The position numbers were made by a program, and so were the translations under genes. From JBGPIK01 sp041484845 (lineage in GTDB: Bacteria; Desulfobacterota; Binatia; UBA9968), in assembly GCA_041484845.1 (NCBI GenBank), contig JBGPIK010000161.1, positions 1 to 13,371 of the forward strand: 13,371 nucleotides of DNA. Direction: 5' to 3'. The notes under the pieces are model-generated. The model had not been told where the DNA came from, searched no databases, and saw only the letters and a program-made list of their open reading frames with translations. Below, piece by piece: positions 6,405-13,371 of this stretch; the stretch's first letter is position 1, and each line of letters starts with the position of its first letter.

Positions 6405-6456
6405 TACACTGGGTGATCTGAGTAAGGCGGTTGGCGTTGTTGTAAGAATAGACCAC
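6405..6456 (-). pseudogene. Orphan YD-repeat fragment of an RHS gene
   Basis: On the minus strand this reads VVYSYNNANRLTQITQ, one canonical YD repeat. It closely matches YSYDNANRLTQITQ in the intact RHS gene downstream (around 8211-8260), and the DNA itself is alignable. The frame then runs into the 18-bp duplication and the RAYT end (KKSHLGSKSHLGSNLCY-stop). Upstream it is closed by a stop within about 13 codons. It is a relic of another RHS copy cut by the transposase element. Confidence 0.72.
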
Positions 6457-6458
6457 GA

Positions 6459-6537
6459 AGCGGGACGGGGTCACGAGACGAGATCAGACTTCGACAAATC
6501 AATAAAGATAGTCATGTCGTAGAAGTCTTGTCCCGCT
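6459..6537. repeat. Nested imperfect palindrome of 79 bp
   Basis: The outer arms AGCGGGAC (6459-6466) and GTCCCGCT (6530-6537) are perfect inverse complements. Inside them AGACTTC (6486-6492) pairs with GAAGTCT (6522-6528), extended by GACA/TGTC with a 3-nt bulge, leaving an AT-rich loop AATCAATAAAGATAGTCA. The arrangement could fold as one long hairpin. It lies just beyond the RHS relic at the intact RAYT. It resembles a REP-type or other dispersed palindromic unit, but copies elsewhere in the genome cannot be seen. Confidence 0.65.
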
Positions 6538-6649
6538 CCCTTTAATCCACAGCCGGGCGATGTCGGCGAGCAAGTCGAGAAAGCTCTGCTGACCTTTGTC
6601 CGTATCGAGTGCTCCGAATCTGGTGGCACACGACAGAACCTCTAATTTT
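6538..6649. other. Intergenic remainder, no gene supported
   Basis: A minus-strand frame crosses it (start at 6711, stop at 6499 inside the palindrome) and reads RFGALDTDKGQQSFLDLLADIARLWIKG in pieces of no recognised family. The frame has no ribosome-binding site and overlaps the membrane-protein gene. It may be an old gene tail, but I do not call it a gene. Confidence 0.35.
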
Positions 6650-6847
6650 TTACTTCCGGGATCTCCACAATTTAACAAGCAAGATCGGAAGAATGATAAT
6701 ACCTGCACCACTCACAAATTGAACGAACAATCTTACTGCAAACGGAAGTTCAACTAAGAATGTCGCTACAATTACAACCAGACACCCCACCGCCACAAAA
6801 ACAATTTTCGCGGTAAAATCAATTTTGCTACGTTCCGACACGGACAC
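6650..6847 (-). CDS. Small two-helix membrane protein (possible RHS immunity partner)
   Basis: A 65-aa protein with a charged N-terminus (residues 1-10, including ERSK), two hydrophobic segments at about 14-35 and 39-60, and a basic end KLWRSRK. The topology would be a membrane hairpin with both ends in the cytoplasm. The start is GTG at 6847 preceded by GGAG at 4-nt spacing; the nearby ATG at 6855 is in another frame and stops after nine codons. It begins 62 bp after the end of the RHS gene on the same strand, where polymorphic-toxin loci usually carry the immunity gene. One sample line inside it (6721-6780) is 38% GC, much lower than the RHS gene, as is common for such partners. No family is recognised. 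The immunity role is inferred only from position, size and the hydrophobic RHS tail. Confidence 0.55.
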   Translation of the reverse strand: MSVSERSKIDFTAKIVFVAVGCLVVIVATFLVELPFAVRLFVQFVSGAGIIILPILLVKLWRSRK

Positions 6848-6909
6848 TAATCTCCATTAGACCTTCCACAAGAGTTCGATGGATTTAGATCTCGCCCTGT
6901 CCATCTTAT

Positions 6910-9900
6910 CTATTGTTTCCTTCCACCATATGCGGGAGTGGTCGGTGGCAAAAATATAGATCCAAGCAACCCCGCCACAGAACCAACCTTGCCTATTATA
7001 TTCGACTGGAGCCCGGCAGCAGCGCCGTTGAAAAACCCCGCACCCCCCTGCCCACCTAACAAATCCAACGCGCTCGCTACGAGCTGGGAGGACGGTATCA
7101 TACCTGCTCCAGCCAATCCCCCGTAGATGCCACCAACTACCGCTCCCACCCCAAAGCCCCACGCAGCTCCGGTAAGCCCATCAGCTAACGCCGCACTAAC
7201 TGATCCAGTATCTGCATATGTTCCAGCAGCAGCGGTTATTCCGGAAACCACAGCACCGGCAACACCACCGGCTAGTGCACCACCTGCGATTCCACCGGCC
7301 ACAAATCCGAACTTCCCTTCCGGATCGCTAAAGTTAAGCGGCCTATTCCAGACGTACGCATATAAGTTAGAATCCTCACCGTTGAACTCAATTGGATCCT
7401 CACTGACAAATCTCTGGAGCTGTGGATTATAGTAACGTGCTCGGTAGTGGTAGAGGCCGGTACTATCGTTTTCGCGGCCTGTGTATTGAAACGGATTTGT
7501 ATTGCTTGCGCCTGTCAGCGTTGTTGTTCCAAACGGCTCGTAAGTGTATTCCGTTTGCACTGTCCCAGTACCGTCGGTGACGGCCACCGGTGAGCCGAGG
7601 GCATCCGCGAGAAAATAACTCGTCACGCCCGAATTCGCATCCGTGCGGGTTAAGAACTCGTCGATGGCTAGGCCTGGCAAAATGTTGGCCAGGACGGTCG
7701 TACCCGACGTTTCCTGAACTGGGTTTCGGCGATCATATAAGAATTCAGTCAAACCGCCGTTGATCGTTTTGCTTTCCCGTCGTCCCAGTCCGTCATAGAC
7801 AAAGCTAGCACTTATACCTGGCCCGCTGATGCCAACCAACTGATTCCTCGCGTTCCAGGTGTAGGTCGTAGTCCCGCTGCCGTCCGTAATGGTCTGCACA
7901 TTTCCATTGTTATCGTACGTCAGTGTCTTGTCGGCGAACGTCGTCTGTTCGTTCGCGGCATCGTAGGCTGTCGAGCTTATCGCTGACGGGATTCCTGTGC
8001 GCGCGAAGGAGCCGCCGGTCTTGGTCCCGTTGCCGTTCTTATCGTACTCGTAGGTTAGATTGCCCAACACTGTCGTCCCGTTCTGCTTGTAGGTGATACT
8101 GGTTAAACGCGAAGCCGAATCGTAGGCGTATTCTACCAGAACTCCGTTCGGAAGCGTAAGGCTCGTTCTCCGGCCGGCTGCGTCGTAGTTATAAGTTGTC
8201 GCCGCCGAACCCTGGGTGATCTGGGTTAGGCGATTCGCGTTATCGTAAGAATAGTTGACCGTCGGCTGACCACTCACCGTCATGGTTGTTCTCCGGCCTG
8301 CCGCATCATAGGTGTAGCTGACTGGCCCTTGCGGCGTTGTCTCCGAGGTTAGCCGGTCGAGGCCGTCATAGGTGCGCGTGATGGTGCCCGCAATGGAATC
8401 ATTTACCTGCGTTAGCCGGTTGCCGCCATCGTAGGTGTAGGCAGTCGTGGAGCCATCCGCGTATGTCACGCCCGTGCGCCTGTTCAGCGCATCATAGGTA
8501 TAAGTCGTCACCTGGCTCTTGCGATCGGTGAATTGAGTCATATAGCCGGCTAGATCGTACTGATAGCTTTCGGTTCGGAGCAACGGATCGCGCCGTGTGG
8601 CGAGCCGATCCATGTTTTCATAAGTGTAGACCGTGGGGCTATTGCGCGCGTCGGTAACGCTCAAGAGGTTGCCGTTGGGATCGTAGCCGAACTGCGTCAC
8701 GCCGTTGAGCGCATCGGTGACGCGAGTCAACCGGTTCAACGCGTTATAATCATAGATCGTCGGGTTACCGAGCGGATTGGTGACGCTTAGCACTCTCCCT
8801 ACTGGGTCCGTCAGCCGAGTGGTTGTGTTCGACAAGGGGTCTGTGACCGCGGCGAGGTCAGCCCTCTCATAGGTGAATTGTGTGGTGTTGTTCAACGGAT
8901 CGGTTATCGATATCGGCTGGCCCGAGCTGTTCCGGGCGACTGTGGTCGTCTGGTTTAACGGATTGGTCACCGAAATCAGATTGCCAGACGAATCGCGACC
9001 AAAGTTGGTTGTGTGGTTGAGCGGATCGGTGGCGCTCGTCATCTGGCTGAAGATGGGATCGTAAGTGAAGGTGGTCGTCGATGCGTTGGCGGTGCCGGAA
9101 AGCCGGGTCACGCTGGTTACGTTGCCGACGGAATCGTAAGTGTAGGTTGTTTGACGGCCGAGCGGATCAGTGGTCGAGAGGATCTGATTGGTGGCCGCAT
9201 CGCGAGTGTAGGTAGTGGTCTGGCCCAGTGCATCGGTGACGCTGGTAAGGAAGCGCTGATCATTGAACCAATAGGTGGTCGGCTTGCCCCGCGGATCGAC
9301 TAAGACGCTGGCCGTCACGGGGGAACTTGAGGCCACGCCGGTGCAAGGGGCCTGAGTAACGGGGCCGCCGCTGGCCGCCTCACTCAGGAGTTGCTGGCTT
9401 TCCGGGAGGCCAACCCGGTCGGCAGTGATGTAGTAGAAAAGGAAGGTTCCGGAGTCGGCCTGGATCTGCCGGCAGACGCGGCTGTTCGCGTCGTAGGTGT
9501 TCTGCAGGAACGTAATGCCCCGCGCATCGGTGAGCGCGGTCATCCGGTTTTGGCTATCGTAATCGTAGCGGGTGATGCCGCCGGCCGGGTCCGTGACCGC
9601 CACGAGGCGGTTGGATGCGTCATAAGTATAGCTGACCGTCCGTCCTAAAGGATCGCTGACCGAGGTGATCCGGTCGCGGGCCAGGCTGACCCAGGACAGT
9701 TGCAGGGTCCGGCCCGACGGGTCCTCAATCGTGGTGGGGTTGGTTTCCATCTGCCGGATGATGTTCACGGCGTTACCTGCCCGGTCGCTCACCTGGATCA
9801 GGAGTGAATTGCTGAAGGTCAAGGAGGTCCCGTCCCGCAGGCGCAGGGTGCGATTGCCGTCGGAGTTCACGACGATCCGGGCGCCCTTGAAGGCCGGGAT

Positions 9901-12168
9901 GGTGTTATTCGTAAAGCTGCCGTCGGGCTGTAGGAGGAATTGGGTCTGGGCGTTGCCCCGGTAGACATAGGTGATGACGTCGGAAGAGGGGAATTGTAAG
10001 GCGTCATCGAAGCCGAGGGTCGTGCCGATTCCGAACGGGCCCGCCTGGGGATCGCCCGAGCGGTAGGTCCGGGTGATCGCGAGAGGTACGAGGCCCGGGA
10101 GGACCAGGTCGGTCTTGGTGAACATGAAAACGCCGTTGACCAAGTCCACGGGGTCACCGCCGGAAGCGCCCTGCCCGAGCTGCGAAGTCGGCCCACCCGC
10201 CTGCCCCTGGCCGCGGAGTGGGTTCCAGGTCGCGGCCCCACAACAGAACTTCGGGATCCCGACGCCGGGGTCAGTACTGATTAGCTTCCCGTCATCGCTC
10301 ACCGTCCCCAGCCCAGCGACCCGCCAATCGTTAGGCGCCTCGCCGACGTTGGGCGACTCATCGTAATACCACAGTTCCGCCTTGTCGCCGGGGGCCAAGC
10401 CGAAATCGTTGGGGGACTCGAACGGGACCGGGCGGCTGGGGATTCCGCCGCCGCGTTTGCCGAAGTAAAACATGTAAACGTAGCGCGCTTGCACGGTCCG
10501 CGGTAGGGGCCGGACCGGCAGGCGGTCGGCCGGCACCGTACGGATCGAGACCTTCTGCGCAGGAAGGCCGTCCCACCCGACGATCGGCGTGTCTCGGGGG
10601 ATGCGCAAAGCGACGCCCGGCAGGTCAGGGTCGGTGGCGACGGTCTCCCGCGAGTGATCAATGTGTGTGAAGTTGATCTCCCGCTGAACGTGTAGGTGCG
10701 GCAGGTATGGCAGCACGTTCGTCTTTCCCGCCATGATTTTCATAGACAAGGGGATCGTCGGGTAATGGCGGCCGGGGCGGCTCGCCGGGTCGCCGTCGAC
10801 TAATATCACTTGATCACCCGTTGGCGGGTCGAGGAGCTGGAACTCGCCCTTCGCATCGGTGACCGCGCGCTGGCCACCGACAAGAATTTCCACCCCGGTT
10901 AGCGCCTGTCGGTCCGTATCGACGACACGACCGACCAGGGCCGTTCGACCCTCCGCGATTACTGAGCCTCCCGCGGGACCAGGGGATGCCGCGGTGCCCG
11001 ACGAATTTACGCCTCCCGCGGACCCCGGAGACGGCGCGGTGTCCGATCGTGTTACGCCTCCCGGCTGTACGGTACCCCCGCCCGAGCCCCGCGTCCCCAC
11101 TCCAGTATTCGCCGCCTGATCCTGGGCAGTCGTAAACCGGATGCTGGTCAATGGAAGCAGGACATCGACGCGATCCTTCACCCCATTGACGGTCACATTA
11201 TACGTAACACCAGGCAGGAGATCGGCCTCCGGAGTGATGAATGCGAGCATTCCTCCTTCCGCCGGCACAACTTTAATCTGCTCCACGCCTTTGGGCCCGC
11301 TAAGGGTTACGGTATCAGCGTTGATAGTCTCAACGCGTAGTGGTTTGGAGAAACGAAGAGCCACGGTCACATCAATCGCCACATCAACAGAGCTGTCTGT
11401 CGGAATCGACGCGACGAGTATCGGATTCTCTGTGGGAGGCGGGTTTGTGAGTGCGGCGCCATTGATCAAAATGAAACGTCCCGTTGCCGGATCGAACAGA
11501 TCTGCATTGTCCAAGGCGTTGCTGTTGTCATCGTTACCTCCCTTGAGCAGCACTTTTCCGTTTTCCAGCAATGTCGCCGTGTGATTTTGACGGGGTATTG
11601 TCAGGCTTGGTAATCTGGTAACACTGCCGTCGGCAGGGTTCCAAACTTCCGCCGAGTTTGTTGTTGCCCCATTGGGCCCGGTGCCGCCCGCAATTAAAAC
11701 CGTTCCATCTGTGAGCAGCGTCGCACTGTGGTGGGCACGCGAAATCAAGCCACCAGAGGAAACGGACGTGAATGTTTGCTCGACGGGATCGAAGATCTCG
11801 GCGCCATTTGTAGCTTTCCTAGTCGCGCCGATTCCGCCGAAAATGAATACAGTTCCATCTGGCAGCACGGTCGCTGTATGCCAGGAGCGGGCGCTCTGTA
11901 ATGTGGCCGAGAGTTGCGTCGTGATGCCGGTTCGTGGATCCCATAGAGAAGCCGTTGAGGAAAGAACATTTCCGGTCCCACCGCCCACCAACAACCATCG
12001 ACCGTCAGAAAGGATCGTTGCTGACTGGCCAGGGAGGAGCCTTAAGGCTGCGGGGGATGTTTGAGACCTTGTCGTTAGCGGCAACAAAAAGGCCAACAAA
12101 CAACCGCCAACCACGCAAGCTATAGCCCGGAAGCCCTGACTCATCACAAAAGTTGTTATTTTCTTCAT
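6910..12168 (-). CDS. Kelch / Ig-like / RHS-YD repeat giant secreted protein
   Basis: A 1752-aa protein. Order seen: signal peptide (1 to about 36); Kelch-like propeller repeats (about 45-235: LLVGGGTG, VFIFGGIG, VLIAGGTG, VLLKGGND, each followed by a DP motif); SbsA/Big_5-like Ig domain (about 245-348); Gly/Ser/Pro linker with 15-aa repeats (355-407); carboxypeptidase-regulatory-like domain (about 410-480); DUF6531-like start of the RHS shell (GDPVDLVNGVF at 671-681); about twenty YD repeats of roughly 20 aa (about 830-1480); RHS core GLYHYRARYYNPQLQRFVSED ending DPEGK at about 1619. The final 133 residues are Gly/Ala-rich and hydrophobic. RHS shells encapsulate a C-terminal cargo. The core ends DPEGK where autoproteolytic members have DPxGL. 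ATG at 12168 has GAGG at 7-nt spacing. It lies 64 bp after the PPC-like gene, likely one operon. No PAAR or VgrG partner is present. Confidence 0.93.
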   Translation of the reverse strand: MKKITTFVMSQGFRAIACVVGGCLLAFLLPLTTRSQTSPAALRLLPGQSATILSDGRWLLVGGGTGNVLSSTASLWDPRTGITTQLSATLQSARSWHTATVLPDGTVFIFGGIGATRKATNGAEIFDPVEQTFTSVSSGGLISRAHHSATLLTDGTVLIAGGTGPNGATTNSAEVWNPADGSVTRLPSLTIPRQNHTATLLENGKVLLKGGNDDNSNALDNADLFDPATGRFILINGAALTNPPPTENPILVASIPTDSSVDVAIDVTVALRFSKPLRVETINADTVTLSGPKGVEQIKVVPAEGGMLAFITPEADLLPGVTYNVTVNGVKDRVDVLLPLTSIRFTTAQDQAANTGVGTRGSGGGTVQPGGVTRSDTAPSPGSAGGVNSSGTAASPGPAGGSVIAEGRTALVGRVVDTDRQALTGVEILVGGQRAVTDAKGEFQLLDPPTGDQVILVDGDPASRPGRHYPTIPLSMKIMAGKTNVLPYLPHLHVQREINFTHIDHSRETVATDPDLPGVALRIPRDTPIVGWDGLPAQKVSIRTVPADRLPVRPLPRTVQARYVYMFYFGKRGGGIPSRPVPFESPNDFGLAPGDKAELWYYDESPNVGEAPNDWRVAGLGTVSDDGKLISTDPGVGIPKFCCGAATWNPLRGQGQAGGPTSQLGQGASGGDPVDLVNGVFMFTKTDLVLPGLVPLAITRTYRSGDPQAGPFGIGTTLGFDDALQFPSSDVITYVYRGNAQTQFLLQPDGSFTNNTIPAFKGARIVVNSDGNRTLRLRDGTSLTFSNSLLIQVSDRAGNAVNIIRQMETNPTTIEDPSGRTLQLSWVSLARDRITSVSDPLGRTVSYTYDASNRLVAVTDPAGGITRYDYDSQNRMTALTDARGITFLQNTYDANSRVCRQIQADSGTFLFYYITADRVGLPESQQLLSEAASGGPVTQAPCTGVASSSPVTASVLVDPRGKPTTYWFNDQRFLTSVTDALGQTTTYTRDAATNQILSTTDPLGRQTTYTYDSVGNVTSVTRLSGTANASTTTFTYDPIFSQMTSATDPLNHTTNFGRDSSGNLISVTNPLNQTTTVARNSSGQPISITDPLNNTTQFTYERADLAAVTDPLSNTTTRLTDPVGRVLSVTNPLGNPTIYDYNALNRLTRVTDALNGVTQFGYDPNGNLLSVTDARNSPTVYTYENMDRLATRRDPLLRTESYQYDLAGYMTQFTDRKSQVTTYTYDALNRRTGVTYADGSTTAYTYDGGNRLTQVNDSIAGTITRTYDGLDRLTSETTPQGPVSYTYDAAGRRTTMTVSGQPTVNYSYDNANRLTQITQGSAATTYNYDAAGRRTSLTLPNGVLVEYAYDSASRLTSITYKQNGTTVLGNLTYEYDKNGNGTKTGGSFARTGIPSAISSTAYDAANEQTTFADKTLTYDNNGNVQTITDGSGTTTYTWNARNQLVGISGPGISASFVYDGLGRRESKTINGGLTEFLYDRRNPVQETSGTTVLANILPGLAIDEFLTRTDANSGVTSYFLADALGSPVAVTDGTGTVQTEYTYEPFGTTTLTGASNTNPFQYTGRENDSTGLYHYRARYYNPQLQRFVSEDPIEFNGEDSNLYAYVWNRPLNFSDPEGKFGFVAGGIAGGALAGGVAGAVVSGITAAAGTYADTGSVSAALADGLTGAAWGFGVGAVVGGIYGGLAGAGMIPSSQLVASALDLLGGQGGAGFFNGAAAGLQSNIIGKVGSVAGLLGSIFLPPTTPAYGGRKQ
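6913..7311 (-). other. Variable C-terminal tail of the RHS protein
   Basis: Codons for the last 133 residues, after the RHS core ends with DPEGK. The tail is rich in Gly and Ala with glycine-zipper spacing (GGIAGGALAGGVAGA, GVGAVVGGIYGGLAGAG) and several membrane-length apolar runs. It has very few charged residues and no His, so no nuclease, deaminase or protease active site is apparent. In polymorphic RHS toxins this is the place of the toxin domain. Glycine-rich segments also serve there as linkers, so a pore-forming role is only a hypothesis. Confidence 0.5.
10966..11065 (-). repeat. 45-bp coding minisatellite in RHS linker
   Basis: The string GCCTCCCG recurs at 10966, 11011 and 11056, an exact 45-bp period. 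It encodes 15-aa units GGVTRSDTAPSPGSA and GGVNSSGTAASPGPA, flanked by a further GG. The unit keeps the frame and lengthens the flexible Gly/Ser/Pro linker between the Ig-like domain and the carboxypeptidase-regulatory-like domain. Confidence 0.85.
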
Positions 12169-12232
12169 TGCGCATCCTCAGACCAAGTTCGAAACGCGGG
12201 CAATCGCTCTTCCAAAACGTTTGCTCTACAAA

Positions 12233-13371
12233 TCATGGCACTGTGACATTGCCTGTTCCCACGGCGCCATCAGCGAAATTAACTGTCAGAGTGAACACCC
12301 TACCGGAATTGAAGTGGCTGTTGGCGTAATCGGAACCGAAAAGGACAAAGCTCCCACCGTCGGCCACTGAGAAATTCACGGCGGCATTGGAGCTATTGAA
12401 GAGGGCAGTATCAAATCCATTAGCTGCGCCGAGCACCCAAAAACCGTTCGGTACGGTATCCCACTCGCCTCCGTTGTTGTTCTTCAGGTCAAGTAACGTT
12501 ACCGTCCGATTTCCGCTTCCGGCTGGCAGGGAAGCTGTGAAAGTGCCATCCAACGAGCCATCCGGACTCAAAGCGGTGTCTCCTTGCCCAACGCGATCTC
12601 TGATCTTGCCGTTATAGGCGAGCGTGAGGTTCAACACTTCATAAACTTTCACAGTGGCCTGGAAAGTAGCCGACCCGATGCCATCGACCACCAAGCTGTA
12701 AGTTCCTGTCACAGGCAGAGTCTGAGGCTGGATGAGATAGGAAGTGGCCCAGCAGGGACTGCCGCCAGCTAATTTGGTTCCGCTCGGCGCGTGCATCGAA
12801 AAATCGACTGGAGAGGCGCACCCGTTTACTGTTAAGTTGCTCAGTAGCGCGCTCATCTTCTGGCCCGCGGTGCCGGAAAAACTGAAGACGGCTCTTTGCC
12901 CGGGTGTGGCAATATTCACATTTGTTGAAGGTGCATTCGGTGTGATGTTGCCGGTTATATCGACTACTTCATAAAGGCTTACCGTGCCCTGGAAAGTAGC
13001 CGATCCGATGCCATCGACCACCAAAGTGTAAGTTCCTGTCGCAGAGAGAGTTTGAGGCTCGATGAAATAGGAAGTGGCCCAGCAGGGACTGCCGCCAGCT
13101 AATTTGGTTCCGCTCGGCGCATACATCGAAAAATCGACTGGAGAGGCGCACCCGTTTACTGTTAAATTACTCAGTAGCGCGCTCATCTTCTGGCCCGCGG
13201 TGCCGGAAAAACTGAAGATGGCTCTTTGTCCGGGTGTGGCAAGGTTCACATTTGTTGAAGGTGCGTTCGGTGTGATGTTGCCGGTGATGTCGACCACTTG
13301 ATAAAGGTTTACAGTACCCTGGAAAGTAGCCGACCCGATGCCATCGACCACCAGGGTGTAAGTTCCTGTCA
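12233..13371 (-). CDS. PPC-like repeat secreted protein, 5' end outside window
   Basis: The frame is open to the window edge, so the true start lies beyond 13371; 379 full codons and the stop (12233-12235) are visible. Two complete and one partial 110-aa repeats resemble bacterial pre-peptidase C-terminal (PPC) beta-sandwich domains: FSFSGTAGQKMSALLSNLTV, then SPVDFSMYAPSGTKL, then TGTYTLVVDGIGSATFQGTV. Each repeat has two Cys (NGCASP and GSPCWATS) that may form a disulfide, consistent with an exported protein. After the repeats is a different C-terminal domain of about 135 aa, starting LTLAYNGKIRDRVGQGDTALSP and ending GTGNVTVP, which looks like an Ig-like beta domain. It is 64 bp upstream of the RHS gene on the same strand and probably cotranscribed. 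Likely a surface or secreted binding/structural protein; the function is unknown. Confidence 0.82.
   Translation of the reverse strand, partial: TGTYTLVVDGIGSATFQGTVNLYQVVDITGNITPNAPSTNVNLATPGQRAIFSFSGTAGQKMSALLSNLTVNGCASPVDFSMYAPSGTKLAGGSPCWATSYFIEPQTLSATGTYTLVVDGIGSATFQGTVSLYEVVDITGNITPNAPSTNVNIATPGQRAVFSFSGTAGQKMSALLSNLTVNGCASPVDFSMHAPSGTKLAGGSPCWATSYLIQPQTLPVTGTYSLVVDGIGSATFQATVKVYEVLNLTLAYNGKIRDRVGQGDTALSPDGSLDGTFTASLPAGSGNRTVTLLDLKNNNGGEWDTVPNGFWVLGAANGFDTALFNSSNAAVNFSVADGGSFVLFGSDYANSHFNSGRVFTLTVNFADGAVGTGNVTVP
12661..13371 (-). repeat. 330-bp in-frame direct repeats
   Basis: The start marker GGAAAGTAGC recurs at 12661, 12991 and 13321, an exact 330-bp (110-codon) period. Copies 12661-12990 and 12991-13320 differ at about 25 positions by eye (about 92% identity) with no gaps. 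The third copy is cut by the window edge, so more copies may exist. Strong DNA-level identity implies recent duplication or gene conversion. Confidence 0.93.

Noticed and set aside
6499..6711. 70-aa minus-strand frame ending in the palindrome
   Set aside because: It overlaps the membrane-protein gene, has no good ribosome site and stops inside a palindromic repeat. It may be a gene relic, but there is no family match I can name.
10859..11584. Plus-strand frames of 86-147 aa opposite the RHS N-terminal half
   Set aside because: They are open only because of the biased composition of the RHS coding strand. The minus-strand frame has a continuous domain order.

Overview
The window looks like a piece of chromosome from an uncultured Gram-negative soil or subsurface bacterium. 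The evidence is Sec-type signal peptides, a secreted M16 peptidase pair, a periplasmic solute-binding protein, REP-associated tyrosine transposases (RAYTs) and a very large RHS/YD-repeat protein. The mix of an orphan NMT1/SsuA-type binding protein, heptameric intergenic repeats and several RAYTs resembles genomes once called Deltaproteobacteria (for example Binatota) or NC10/Rokubacteria relatives. That is an impression from family content, not a proof. There are no rRNA or tRNA genes and no CRISPR array.

Layout. 1-368 holds a 7-bp tandem array (about 18.9 units of AAAGAGC), degenerate heptads in the opposite orientation, and no convincing gene. 369-1346 (-) encodes a periplasmic ABC-type substrate-binding protein with no transporter partner in view. 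A 292-bp divergent intergenic region follows, then two coupled M16 metallopeptidase genes (1639-3039 and 3036-4568, +). The first keeps the zinc motif HxxEH. The second has lost it, which fits an M16B heterodimer of catalytic and non-catalytic subunits.

4551-6540 is a mobile-element scar zone. It holds a 5' remnant of one RAYT, a C-terminally truncated RAYT (4702-5097), a decapitated signal-peptide ORF that ends at the same element boundary (5150-5260), and an intact 327-aa RAYT (5337-6320) bounded by a 13-bp inverted repeat. Beyond that lie an 18-bp tandem duplication, an orphan YD-repeat fragment fused to the element end, and a nested palindrome of about 79 bp.

6650-13371 (-) is a probable surface or secreted locus. 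Read in its own direction it begins with a protein of 110-aa PPC-like repeats whose start lies beyond the window edge. A 1752-aa protein follows after 64 bp, with the order signal peptide, Kelch-like propeller, Ig-like domain, 15-aa repeat linker, carboxypeptidase-regulatory-like domain, DUF6531-like segment, YD repeats, RHS core, then a glycine-zipper-rich hydrophobic tail. Last is a 65-aa protein with two membrane segments. By analogy with polymorphic RHS toxins, tail plus small membrane protein could be a membrane-active effector and its immunity partner. The sequence suggests this but does not prove it.

The YD fragment next to the intact RAYT is clearly related to the RHS gene downstream, so the transposase zone and the RHS locus share a history of rearrangement.
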